DNA of 64,000 nt from Rotaria macrura (taxonomy: Eukaryota; Rotifera; Eurotatoria; Philodinida; Philodinidae), in assembly GCA_900239685.1 (NCBI GenBank), contig OENT01000758.1, forward strand, positions 1 through 64,000, written 5' to 3'. The translations under genes and the position numbers were made by a program. Each line of letters begins with the position of its first letter. Position 1 is the stretch's first letter. The notes beneath the pieces are model-generated. The model was given only the letters and a program-made list of their open reading frames with translations, was not told where the DNA came from and made no database searches. Shown piece by piece: positions 35,862-48,000 of the stretch.

Positions 35862-37181
35862 ATTGGTCTAAAAATAGCATTTATATGTATGGATTATTTG
35901 CTACACTGCTAGTGACAATAGAATTGAATCGACCTTTTGAATAGTTTTGTTGATGTTTTTCTTTCGACTCAATCTTATATTAGCTCAAATGGAAACGAAC
36001 GCACGTTTATCTAAATGTAATTTTATGTAACGAGAACAAGGGAAAACGTAAAGTTTTCGTTCCACTCATTCGTTTCTAGCGAGTGCATGAAACCTTTCAT
36101 GCATTACATACGTACAGTTACCAGATTTCTATCTAATTGTGCGAAGTCAACCAACATGGATGCACGCTGAAAAGAATGTACTGTTCTTACGATCGGTAAA
36201 CATCCCAACTATTTTTTTGCTCTTTTCCTCTTGATTGCATGCATAATCGACTAGTTTTCTATGTGGTTTTTTTCTGCCCACGTCTTTCTTTTCTGTGATC
36301 ATCCTTGTGGACGTCGACAACAACAGATATTATCATCGATAAGCCGCATAGGACAGAAGCAAGTCTGTGTAGTCTATGCAATATTACCATTACTTTAGCA
36401 CGAACAACAACTAACATGTCGTCACGAGTACGAAAACGACTTGTTTTTTTCTTTATCTTATACATATTCTCCTAATAGAAAACATCGTATTTACCAAGAA
36501 GAAAAAGACTATTATCCGATGTATTTTCATGCCTTTAGAAGAAGACGAAGAAAAAACAACCAACACTTGGTTGTTTTTGGTATTTTCGCATGTGGCTATT
36601 CTAAAATAGTATTGGTGCATTTATTGGATGTCGCATAAGGAAAAATAACAATACATAAGATTTTTTTCAAAGTGTCTAAAAATCAATCTCCTATACAGTA
36701 TACACAAGAAACAATGTTATTTCGTGTTGTACTAATCTTTAAAGAGAAAATATCTTTCGTAGTCAACTGAATCATTTATGTTTGTATTTCTAACTACTAA
36801 AAATCAAGTCTAATAAAAGTGTATGTTGTGCTGAATAACATTATTCTTTAATAGGAACGATAACAGATAGCACCGAGATGAGATCTATTTATGGGTATAC
36901 TTAGACAACGAGTAATAATATAGAAAATGAATAAGCAACTGAAGGCCTTGCATGCTCTCAGTATTGTAAACATAACTTAAGCTACTATCGATTGGATATA
37001 TATATATAGTTGGTATAACAAACTCTATGGTTATTAAATAAGATATTGGTATTAGGAAAAATAAACTGAACATTGAAGTACACATTTACAGATTAATCGA
37101 TAATCTCTTTCTTTAATTAAAAAAAAAGGCTATTATTTAATTACATCATTAGAAATCTTTTTTTTGTCTCTTTCTCATTCA
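35862..37181. other. Intergenic between two same-strand genes
   Basis: About 1.3 kb: upstream region of the Tyr/Arg-rich gene and 3' flank of the two-pass membrane protein gene. The small frames on both strands have no conserved content. Confidence 0.4.
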
Positions 37182-38431
37182 TTATTTCGGCTGTTCATCG
37201 ATGGATTCTGTTTTTGGCTGAAGAACAAGTTGACCAACTGTATTAGGCACTTTAACAAGCATAATTCTTGTCGTTGGTTGTTGTACAATAACTTTAGCAG
37301 TTGGTATTGGTACACGTCTTAAAACAATACTTTCTGTTATATTAGATTTCGGACTTGTTGTAACATTTGTCTGAGTTTCAATTGTATGTGAAAATTTCAA
37401 TGAACGATCAATAACTGTATGTGGCATTCGTTTATTTGTCTTGTTGCCATTTTCTTCTGTTTGAATTGCAATCGACTCTTGTTGAGATGCTTGTGGTACG
37501 GCTTGAGTTTGGATTGAAAAATCATTAGCTAGAGGTCTTGAATACATACATTGATGTGTACTTGGTTGCCAATGATTACAACCCGGACACAATATGAGAT
37601 CATTGGAAATCGCTTTTAATGATGAAGATTCCATAGGTCGTTCGTTTATTGGTGATGTAGCTATTTCACGTGTTTTTACATCAGACGATGAATGAATGTC
37701 ATTCAATTGAGAAACATATTTTCTATCTACTGATGAATCTTGGTGAACATTGTTTCGTATTCGATTTTCACTAATCATTTGATTATCATCATTCACATTG
37801 CCATACGAATCATAAATATTTAACATGTTTCGTTGTTTTCTATATTTCCATGGTCGATTACGAACTTGTTTGAATATAGTTAATAATATTAAAATAACAC
37901 CAATAACACATGTTAGAGCACCAAATACGATACCAGTTATTTTCCATCCTTTAGTACTGTCACTAGTGCCTGTATTAGAATACATGTTTCGTTTCTATTA
38001 GAAAAATCCTTTCCAATGATTAACAAAAGATATTTACTTACTGAAATAAATAATACAAACGATTATTCCACCTAGAATAAACATTGTTCAATAATCTCAA
38101 ATAAAGACTGTGACAAACCTGCACCAATTAAAATACAAACGACTAAGAGACCATAGAGAAAAATAAGACCACATAGGCTAAGTTCATTTGGGGTACTTGT
38201 TTGTTTGTATCGATTTTCTATACCTCCGTATCTTCTTTGGAATGTTTGTGCGGATATGTTCGGAATAAATTTCTGTATCAAAGATGAAAAACAAATATAT
38301 ATATATATACATCTAACGAATATTTTCAAATCTCTTGCATATACCGTGCCCGATGTAATTATGACTGGTTGAACAGTTACTTTCTTGTTATGTCGTGACA
38401 CGGATGGTTGAATTCTACCTTTTGAATTCAT
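37182..38431 (-). CDS. Unrecognised two-pass membrane protein with a long tail
   Basis: Four exons: 38431-38345, 38272-38119, 38071-38042 and 37969-37182, coding 352 residues. I do not recognise the family. After a basic N-terminus of ~60 residues come two hydrophobic spans, ~62-90 (LCGLIFLYGLLVVCILIGAG and on) and ~102-125 (ITGIVFGALTCVIGVILILL), joined by a short polar loop. The ends should therefore lie on the same side, forming a hairpin. The ~225-residue tail starts with basic residues (RNRPWKYRKQRN), suggesting a cytosolic side, and is Ser/Thr/Gln-rich. It contains CPGCNHWQPSTHQC, a possible small metal-binding knuckle (C-x2-C-x7-H-x-C). The 46-nt and 72-nt introns within the span-coding region are required for frame. 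The start is the first ATG; the frame upstream has none. Confidence 0.75.
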
Positions 38432-40006
38432 ATGTGAATAGAGAAGCACATAGAAATTAAAAATTTTCAATAAAGTGTTGCTTTTTCTTTTCTTTTTGTT
38501 TGCTCGTTTCAGTCGCTAAACAGTAATGTTTACTGATTACTGTATGACATTCAAAATTTAAAAGGAAGCATACCGATCAATACTTAACAACCATGCGTTC
38601 GTAAGAAAAAACGAAGTGTAAGAAGAAAAAAAACGGCTTCACACTTTATTGATGGTCAAAAAAAAATATAATATATGCCATAAGAAGAAAAGATTAACAA
38701 AAATAATTCTAGTAATCTTTCATTTTCTATGATTCTTCGATGATGAAAACAATTGATGAGACTTTCACAAACAAAATATCTTATAAATGATAGATTTTCT
38801 CAAAAAAACAAACAAACAGTAGTATCATAGTCTAACAAAGACAAAATGAATCCACATGACCTTGGCATATGTGCTTGTTCTTTGGAGTAACAATTGACAT
38901 CACTTATTTACAATTTAGAAATAAATCAATGGATCACTATTTATTATAGAAAAAGCAAAGAACAAAAAGAAATATTTAAGAAGACTAACATTAAATAAAC
39001 TTTAGTCATTTCATTCAGATTTAAATCAAATATCAATAAAGAAAAAAAAAGAATCGCTTGTATCACTTGACAAATAAATCGACAGATATTCGTTGAATGC
39101 CAGTAAATCATTGTTCCATATGAAATGACACAGCTTTATTATACTCGCTGATTACGCATCAGCAATGTCAAGGTTCTATGGTACATATAAACAAGCGAGA
39201 CCAAATCTGTCTTGTTTTTCCTAAGTAATTCATTCATCCGTGTGTTCATTTAATTAAAGTAGATGAATGTTTCATGCATGAATGAGCCGACATATATGTC
39301 GAATATCAGCAGTTGATCTACAAGTGAGAAACTAGCAAAGTCTTACTTCATGAGAAACTTGAAAGTTATGCAATGTGAAAAATCAATCGTTTATATATAT
39401 ATATATATAATTCTAATTGCAGTCAATTCATACAATTGTTCTTCATGCGTACTATTTAGTTTTGTGATGCTAAATCAAATCGATAGTTGAAGAAAACATT
39501 TGAACAGAACTTCGCTATCTATTCGTCTTTTTATTAATTGAATTCGATGTATGTATGATAAACTACAGATTATGTTACTGTTATTGATGATAACTAGACA
39601 AACATAAATTGCTAAATATAACAAAAGACTATTGGTTTAGAAATGTGTTGTATTTTTCTTTTTCTCGTTGCTATCGTTTGCTGAGACTGTTGCATCAATG
39701 TAAGAGTAACATGACGTTATGTCGAAAGAACACAAGTGAAAATGAGTAGATGTTATCGTTCGATTTTCATTTTAATCAGCTGGTACCCAGAGATTGGTTC
39801 GATCGGAACTTTTATTGAGTTATTATCAGAAGTAACGTGTAAGAATCAATATTTTACAAATTCGAAGACTCTGCTTTTGAATTTAATACTCAAACGTACT
39901 TATTTTAAAAAAAAACTAATAATTGAATATTTTGTTTGAACTACTTTTGTAATTTAACTGATTGTATCCGATGAAGGTGTTCTAATTTTTCTTCTACATT
40001 AAAAAC
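38432..40006. other. Intergenic, no gene seen
   Basis: Upstream region of the two-pass membrane protein gene. A/T-rich, with short TA runs (around 39393-39409). Nothing else is supportable. Confidence 0.4.
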
Positions 40007-40866
40007 AAATAAATGTGAAAACTTCGGACTTATGTCCGAGATTTATGTCTACTTCAAAAAGTGAATGAGAAAAATCAGTCATTCTAGAATGTGTGCACGG
40101 AAGAAGTATCTTGGTAAACCCCAAAAATAGTGGTCATCTGAGACATATCTAGGCAGCTTAGTTTCGGGATGCAGTTTTTGTGCATTTTCAGGCGATATTT
40201 TGTTAGAAAGCTGCGATTTGGTTCAAAACTAATATTAGATTCGGAATCAGCGTTAAAAACTGAGTCGATTTATATACGTTGTGGATAATTCTGAGAAAAA
40301 AAGTGTTTTTTGAAAAATCCCTGTACTCCCCCTCAGGGATGGTTTGGTCAATATTAATATCTATTGACTTCGGGTTTTTACCTTTCGATAGTCCTTTTAA
40401 ATAGCTACAGAACCAGTTATTTGGTAAATCCCAACGCTACTGGCCAACTGAAACATATCTAGGCAATTTAGTTTCGGGATGCAGTTTTTGTTTATTTCGA
40501 GACCTTTTTTTGGCGATGTTCTTTTAGAAAGCTCGATTTGGTTCAAAACTAATACCAGATTCGGAATCAGCGTTAAAAACTGAGTCGATTTATATACGTT
40601 GTGGATAATTCTGAGAAAAAAAGTGTTTTTTGAAAAATCCCTGTACTCCCCCTCAGGGATGGTTTGGTCAAGAATGATAAGTTTTTCGATAACTCAGTCA
40701 TTTCTTGACGGATCGTTCTCATCTTCGAACTCGGCCGAGATATTCATGAGACAATTCTGTGCACAAAATTTGAGCTCAATCGAATGTATTTGTAAAGAGT
40801 TATCGTGTTAACGGCCGGACACACTGACCAATCCTAGAGTGTACTCACTTTTTGAGTACACAAAAA
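40007..40866 (+). repeat. Family C repeat with internal duplication (copies 1a and 1b)
   Basis: 40007-40350 matches the first part of the copy at 42622. After a 68-bp spacer, 40418-40866 repeats the middle part again and runs to the 3' end (GGACACACTGACC, then GTACTCACTTTTTGAGTACA). The duplicated core includes CAGCGTTAAAAACTGAGTCG and the hairpin-forming CCCTGTACTCCCCCTCAGGG. Compared with the second copy, this is one element with an internal segmental duplication of ~250 bp. It is non-coding. Confidence 0.8.
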
Positions 40867-42621
40867 AGAAGAGACATGTATAACAACAAGATAATGCTCA
40901 AGCATATTCTTTGTATTCACAATAAAATGTTCTGTATTGAAGAGATACTACTAATTAAGGTGTTAATTGATTTTTCTTGATAGTTTGTCTATCATTCTCA
41001 ACAAGTATCAATTCAAGACATAATTGAATTAGTCCCTCACATTTTCTTGTATTTATCGACTACGATACAAAATCATTTCTATTGACAACAAATGAGATTG
41101 AAGTAAATCGTTTTTTCTTATAGAACGATGTTGGAATGTTTACGATGGTCTCCAATGGAAAAAAAATCCTCATCTGTCATTCTATTTGTTTGGTTTATTG
41201 AAAAAATGACAGACTGTTATTTTTCCCTAACGCACGATGTTGATAATAGTGACACTCTATGACAGTTTACTCTTGGAATACAGTCATAACAGTTATTCGT
41301 ATCAATCATGGCATACTTTTGTTATGTATGATATTAAAGTATGTGTTGAAAAAATATCAAGTCTACTATTAATTCATAAGTCATACGTGGAACATAGTAG
41401 TACAATATAGTAAATTGAGATAAAATCTTAATGAATCCGTTTATAGAGAGAAAATACAGGCTTAATCTATTGAAAATAAGTCATGTGAAATTCATAATAT
41501 GTTGATGATAATAATGTAAAGCAATATTTCAATGGTTTGCAATCGACAAAAAGAAAAATAAGAAGAGTGAAATTTACGATAATTCAAATATAAATCATTA
41601 TTGAAATTTTCTTAACATGGACACTTTTATTTCGATGATTAAAAAATATTTTTTAAATCATAAAAGTGATTTGATTATATTTTTGTAAGCCTTACAATGA
41701 CAGTAAAAATACCTTTTTCTTATGATATAAATGATTATTTATATCAACCGAATCAACAAGAACCAAAAATGAACTGAATTCAATATTTTCACAATCGAGA
41801 AAAATAAATGTATCTTGATCTGAACATTTGATCTTGTTCAGAAAATTGATTTGCTTTCTATATTCATTGTGTTCTCGTTCAACATAATGTCTAATCTTGA
41901 TCAAAGATCGCGAATGTTCATCAAGTGTTCACATTGTATAATTATCTTCGGATAAAAACAAAACTTTGAATTTTTATTCCAATATTGAAAAGCGTGCGGC
42001 ATACTAAATTCCGCTCTCCGTCAAAATTCAAACTTCGCGAATAATGACATGCTAGATGTAAAAGAATTCGGCCTTTTATTTCTTTGTTTACGGTGGTTAC
42101 TATAGCTCCGAGATTCGTGTAGTTCTTATTTTGGAGATTTTCGGATGTCCAACGGTATTCTATGAAAAAGTCTATTCTTTTTTTGTAATAATTTTACAGT
42201 TGATTTAGTGACTGCAGCTGAAAAACTTTCAAATTTGCGACAAAACACTTAAATTTTATTAAAAGTAGTGTATGCTTGTCTTCATCGAAAGGAGCTCACT
42301 AGAGTCACTAGCTGTATGTGCCCATTTTCAGACAAGAAAAAAACTTTTAGCTTTATCCTTTCATTTAATAGAATATAATTGAAGATGCTTCGTCAAGCGC
42401 ATGCTTTAAAATATAGGAATAAAAAATTTACTGAAATATTTTTCTGAACAATAACAATTTTGCTAGACATATATAGTGCTATGAAAATATCCGACTGGCT
42501 TTTTATTGTTCAGTGTAACACGAATCAACTAATAATTCTTATGAACGTATGACGAGATTGAATGCGATTTATTCTCTCGTGTTTCTACCGCATCTTGGTC
42601 GAGTTTCTTTCTTGTTTTGTG
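40867..42621. other. Intergenic, no gene seen
   Basis: About 1.75 kb of A/T-rich sequence between the two family C copies. The frames here (for example 41692-41904 minus) show no conserved features. Confidence 0.4.
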
Positions 42622-43135
42622 AAATAAATGTGAAAACCTCGGAATTAAGTCAGAGATTTATGTCTACTTCAAAAAGTGAATGAGAAAAATCAGTCATTCT
42701 AGAATGCGTGCAAGGAAGAAGTATCTTGGTAAACCCCAAAAATAGTGGTCATCTGAGACATATCTAGGCAGCTTAGTTTCGGGATGCAGTTTTTGTGCTT
42801 TTTCAGACGATATGTTGTTAGAAAGTTACGGTTTGGTTCAAAACTAATATCAGATTCGGAATCAGCGTTAAAAACTGAGTCGATTTATATACGTTGTGGA
42901 TAATTCTGAGAAAAAAAATTCTTTTTTGAAAAATCCCTGCACACCCCCTCAGGGATTGTTTGGTCAAGAATGATAAGTTTTTCGATAACTAAGTCATTTC
43001 TTGACGGATCCTTCTCATCTTCGAACTTGACCGAGATATTCATCAGAAAATTCTGTGTACAAAATTTGAGCTCAATCGAATGTATTTGTAAAGAGTTACT
43101 ATGTAAATAGACGGTCGGACACACTGACCGATTCT

Positions 43136-43965
43136 CAGGTAACAGTCAAATCTGTCCCTGAAAAAATGTCCCCAGTTTTTCGTCCCCATGAAAAAATGTC
43201 CCTGAAGTATTGTTCCTCACAAAAATGTTCTGAGTAAAAATGTCCCCAACAAAAATGTCCCCGGCAACAATGTTCTACGGAAAAACGTCCCTTGATGTAA
43301 TGTTTTCGTTGATTATTTATTTTTTATTGTTCAATTGAATGTTATTGACACAGATGACGCCTTAAGAAAAGAAATATATCGATGCAAATATTCGTGATTT
43401 GTTGCAGAGGATTGGACTAGTCTATAAAGAATGCAATAGGAACGAGAGAACATTTCACAAAACTAACAGTTGTTATGCTAAGGTGGAAAGTGTAGGTATG
43501 AAACCCCCAGCATCATGGCATAATCGTAGCATCTTTATCTTCTTTCACTATGAGCATCACAGCATCATGTGAACACGTTTTTGGTATCTTTAGTTTTTTT
43601 TCAGCAATTTAGGGTAGAATTTGATGCTTATGTATTGCCAAGGCAATACCAACACGTACTGACTAAAGTCTACACTAAGTTGTTAAGAAAAACTGAAGAT
43701 GCCAAAAAGGTGCTGATATGATGCTGCGGGTTTCAAACCTGCAATTTCCCCCTTGCGTTGTGCTAAACTTTCGTTTTTTGTTTCAAGTGCAAAACAATTT
43801 GAAATTTTATTCTTCTACTTTGTTTTGTGTATGATGATTTCCTGTACTTAAAATTCTATGGTTAACTCTAACCCCTATTTTAGAAAATAAAATCTAGAAA
43901 ACAAAGGACATCTTTTCGGGAACATTTTTGAAAGGATAGTTTTTAGGGACATCTTTGACCGTATT
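43136..43965. mobile_element. Non-autonomous transposon inserted in family C copy 2
   Basis: The insertion is flanked by the 7-bp direct repeat CGATTCT (43129-43135 and 43966-43972). Its ends are imperfect inverted repeats: the left starts CAGGTAACAGTCAAATCTGT and goes on CCCTGAAAAA; the complement of the right end reads AATACGGTCAAAGATGTCCC then TAAAAAC. Near the left end, 43160-43290 holds degenerate short tandem repeats of AAAAATGTCCCC type. A further inverted-repeat segment sits inside at 43495-43741. There is no coding sequence. The empty site is visible in copy 1, which reads ACTGACCAATCCTAGAGTGT. Confidence 0.8.
43495..43741. repeat. Inverted-repeat segment inside the insertion
   Basis: The left end, GGTATGAAACCCCCAGCATC, pairs with the complement of the right end (GGTTTGAAACCCGCAGCATC), with further pairing of TTGGTATCTTTAGTTTT (43578-43600 region) with AAAACTGAAGATGCCAA. 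The total is about 247 bp. It may be a third nested element or an arm of the same one. Confidence 0.6.
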
Positions 43966-44003
43966 CGATTCTAGTGTACTCACTTTTTGAGTATACAAAA
44001 ACA

Positions 44004-44481
44004 ACAAATTTAGTCTTTTTATTTCTTCTAAGTAAGAATCAATCATTGATAGAAATACTATTTGATATTAATAATCCTTTTTTTTAATTCGAATTCCTCC
44101 ATAGCTAAGTAGTGTAAAGTAAATGTTTAAAGTCTGATTATTTAATACTAACTTATTGATCTGTAACACACACACTTGAGAGAACTCGAAAGTATATTTA
44201 TCTCAGTTTTCTTTTTTCTTATGAAGATTTCGAATTTGGAAGACGGAATAGGCGCCTTAATGCTTTTCTAAATTCAAAGAAAAACATTTTCTTCTATTGA
44301 TTGTCGAAAATAATATGAAAAGAAAAAACATTACCAATGACGTCTTCAGAGTGAAACATCTAATACCAAACTTATTTGATCAAGATAATGTTATGGCACC
44401 AGCTGTTATTATTGTTGAGATTCCTCATTAATTCGTTCCCTTCCTCGTCATTGTATTTTCGTGTACGAAATCAATTTAGAT

Positions 44482-44517
<36 letters not shown>

Positions 44518-45079
44518 GAAAATGAAGACGCAGAATCCATAGAAAGCACAAACAAAACTTATAGATGAAAAGAAAAAACGAAACCGACAGACAAATATCT
44601 ATATATTGAAATGCAAATATATTTCGTCCATTTAAGCTACCTCGAAGAATATATATTTTATTTCATCATACAGTTTAACCGTTTCTTTTGTGAAATTCTG
44701 TTTTTTTCTATGCGTAATCTATCATTTCCAATTGTTATTAAAAAAAAAAGGTTTCTATTCTTTCGTAAAACATTCATCGTTATCTTATTCTTAACTAACT
44801 ATAACAATAGTTTTCATCGAGTAACGAGATGTAGGATTGGAAAAACGAAAGAAAACAACAATGTTGTTATTTGAATTATGTGACAAAATGAAACTTGTGG
44901 GTGGCAATAGAACAAGGCAATGTATACGTATGAGCAACAGCTGTCTAACACATTAAACACATAGTGTGACTCAAAAAGAGAAATCAATGAATATATTCTA
45001 TTTAAGAAAAAGATTTATAACGGCATACATATATATTTTTTACATTTAGATATCATCTAATTTGTACATAAAATCAATC
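44004..45079. promoter_or_regulatory. Upstream region of the EF-hand/Rab gene
   Basis: About 1.1 kb, containing a GA microsatellite at 44485-44512 and A/T-rich sequence up to the ATG. The 87-codon Phe-rich frame (44611-44874) lacks conserved features. Confidence 0.4.
44485..44512. repeat. (GA)n microsatellite
   Basis: About 14 uninterrupted AG/GA units, 570 bp upstream of the EF-hand/Rab start codon. Confidence 0.9.
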
Positions 45080-48000
45080 ATGACTGATATTGAACAATCC
45101 GATGAAGTGGCCGGCAATTTACAACATTTAATAGCAGCTAAAGCTGAAGAATTATTTAATTTATGTGATATAGAACAGAAAGGATTTATTATAAAAAAAG
45201 ATATGCAACGTTTACGAGATGAACTTGGTGTTGAACCTGAACAACTTGAAGATGTTTTTGATTCATTAGATATTGATCATAATGGTTATCTTACATTAGA
45301 AGAATTTACATGTAGGCTATCGTTTTTTGTTTTGTTTTTTATGTCTTATAGACTATTCTTGTTTTTGTGTTAATAGCTGGCTTTGGAATGTTTCTCGGTG
45401 AACAATTAGGTGGTACCAATGAAAACGAAGAAATGATTGAACATAATCCACATGACAAAGAAGAACAACAATTATTTCAAGATACATTGGAAGCATTGGG
45501 AGCTAAAGATTTGTATGATGATGAAGAAACAATCATGGGTTTATGGATGAAATTACGTGAAACGGATCCAACTCTATTGAGACAATTCGAACAATTCATT
45601 GGTAAAATAACACAAGAAATTCGACGTTCAAAACTAGATCATAGAAGTATTGAAGCTGCATTGAATAGTAAATCATCAGTGCATGAAAGTGAAATAAAAA
45701 AATTGTACGATGAAATGGAACAACAAATTAAAGCTGAAAAAGCTAAAGTTATTGCACAAGTGAATATTGTTTTCAACGTGATTTCGTCATTTTCTTCTGT
45801 CGTCGAATCCTTGTGTGTGTTTGATTTTTGCTTTTTTTTTTCTTAAAAGGAAAAACTCAAAGAACGTGAACTTCGTGAACAAATGGATCGTGAATTACGT
45901 TCAAAAGAACAACAACTATCGGAAATAACGAAGAAACAAAGTGATTTAGAAATGAAATTACTTCGATTGAATTTAAATGAATCAGAAACCAAGAGTGAAA
46001 ATGAACGTTTACAAAAAGTTAATTGAAATTTGCTTTATTATTCTTTCATTGAATCATATCAACTAAATTTTATCGCCATGAATTATTTCTCGTTTTGTTT
46101 CCTAGGAAAAAGTTCAACTCGAAGAACAATTACAAGAATTAACGAAGAATCTTGAAGAATCGAAAAATTATATAGCTCAACTACAAAGTCAAACGAAAAA
46201 AGAAAAACGTGATAGAGCAAAGTAATGATGAACTATATTGAAAGAAAAAATTCATTCTTATAATATTAGACAAGCTTTAAATTTAACCGAAAACATTGCC
46301 ATTGAACGTGAAAATCTAGTGAAACAACTTGATTCACTTAAGTAAGAAACAAAAAACAATGATTTTGTCTTTTAATATATATTTACATTAACGTATTCTG
46401 AATTTATTCTAGATCAATTAATAAAAAACTAGTTGATGAACGCGATCTAAATCAAGGTTCCAAAGTAAATTATTCTTCATAGAAACTGTATTGAATAGCA
46501 TAGATCAACTAGTTAAGAGTTGTCAATAGACGTGGCAATTTATCTTTATTTTACTGAGTAAAGTAAATTAAAGATAAATTACTACCACTACTTATGTGAG
46601 CATAGTTCTTCATCGTTTGATTCAGATACAGAGTTGTAACTACTTCAACGATCCTTTAAATTCTATCGATCTACATAAATAAAGAAGAATTTTTGTCTGT
46701 TCTTTATGGATTCAGTCTTAACGTCACCAAACTTTCCATGGCACTTCCTTAGGTCTTGGGGAAAGATCGGTAGGGGATTGGGAAATCCCCCCCCCCCACA
46801 GGCTTTTGAAAAACTGCAGAAAATTTTCTAATGTCTCAGAAATTTTGAAGACTTACATCTGATTTTTGCAATTCCATACACTAATGTATGGTAAGGAAAA
46901 GAATGTGTATATAAGTCTATTCCCTAGTTAACAATGATGACGTATTAATCATATATGAAATATGCCAAATAAGTACTATCAAATTATCTCGATCAACATC
47001 GGGTACTTCGGCTATTGAATTTCTAAATATGATTGAAATAAAAAAAAAAAACTTCCGAGAAATACTTTTAACATTCAAAAACCACGAATCGTACAAAAAT
47101 CCTATCGACAATCATAAATTAAACGCATCAGTATCGTAAATTTACGTTTGTTAAGATTACTTTCATCATGATCTACTCCTATCGTCACTGAACAAGTGAA
47201 AGAAAATATTTACAAAAATTATGGCTATTTTAGCAACAAGATCATGCACTATCTCCGACTCAATCACAACGAAAACAATTTCGAAAACAAGGTTCCATTC
47301 TTTCAGAATATTTCACTTCACCACATAGGTATATGTTTTGATGTCGACGAAAGTTTTGTTTATCATTATGAATTTAACAATATGTATTGTATTCATAGAT
47401 TAAATAGTGAACCCGAAGAAGATGATGATTCAATGACTTTGGCGAATAACTTCGAAAATGAAAGTGGTATTGAATCAACACGAAAACAAAAGCATCGTCT
47501 CAGGTAGATTAACCTCTATATTTTCATAGGTTAGATTCAGAAATCTGTTCGTTTCCCTGAAATAGTTGAGTAAATTTTTTAAATGAATAATGGGCACTTG
47601 TTCTGCCCTGTTCGTTCGTTTACATACATTTAGACGTGTAGAACAATGCGAAAACGAAACATCTACTGATAGTATCAGTGAATCAGAGTGCGATAAAACA
47701 GAAACCCACCTTCAATATCGACGATGTTCCCGAAGGTCAGTTAATTACATAAGCACAAATTTTTTGCTTTCTCTCATTTGAAATGAAAGATAACTTGAAG
47801 AATATGAACTAGACTAAATATTATTTTTAACATCTATTTTAGGCATCGTCCACAACTAACCGATAGTAGTGAATCAGAAGAAATGAATGATAATCTTGAT
47901 AAATTACTTCTGTCCAAATTTAGAAAACATGATTATAAAATTAATTACATATCAAATCGAGATTTATTTCGTCTGTATGAGGCGCGATCCATACTATTCT

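Larger units (their letters stand above)
42622..44003 (+). repeat. Family C repeat, copy 2, interrupted by an insertion
   Basis: 42622-43135 and 43966-44003 together reconstitute the family C consensus seen at 40007-40866. The element runs to CACACTGACCGATTCT and resumes at AGTGTACTCACTTTTTGAGT. Between them lies an 830-bp insertion, described separately. Confidence 0.8.

Noticed and set aside
43700-43745. tRNA-like B box (GGGTTTCAAACC)
   Set aside because: It is a short palindrome at the end of an inverted repeat; no acceptor stem, anticodon arm or A box could be built around it.
46780-46800. C-run with G-rich neighbours as a possible regulatory structure
   Set aside because: Similar homopolymer C or G runs occur at about 19695, 28213, 32679 and 63816 in unrelated settings; no specific signal.
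47292-47306. 15-nt GT-AG intron in the Rab gene linker
   Set aside because: Far below a workable intron size, and the sequence is in frame without stops, so it was kept as exon.
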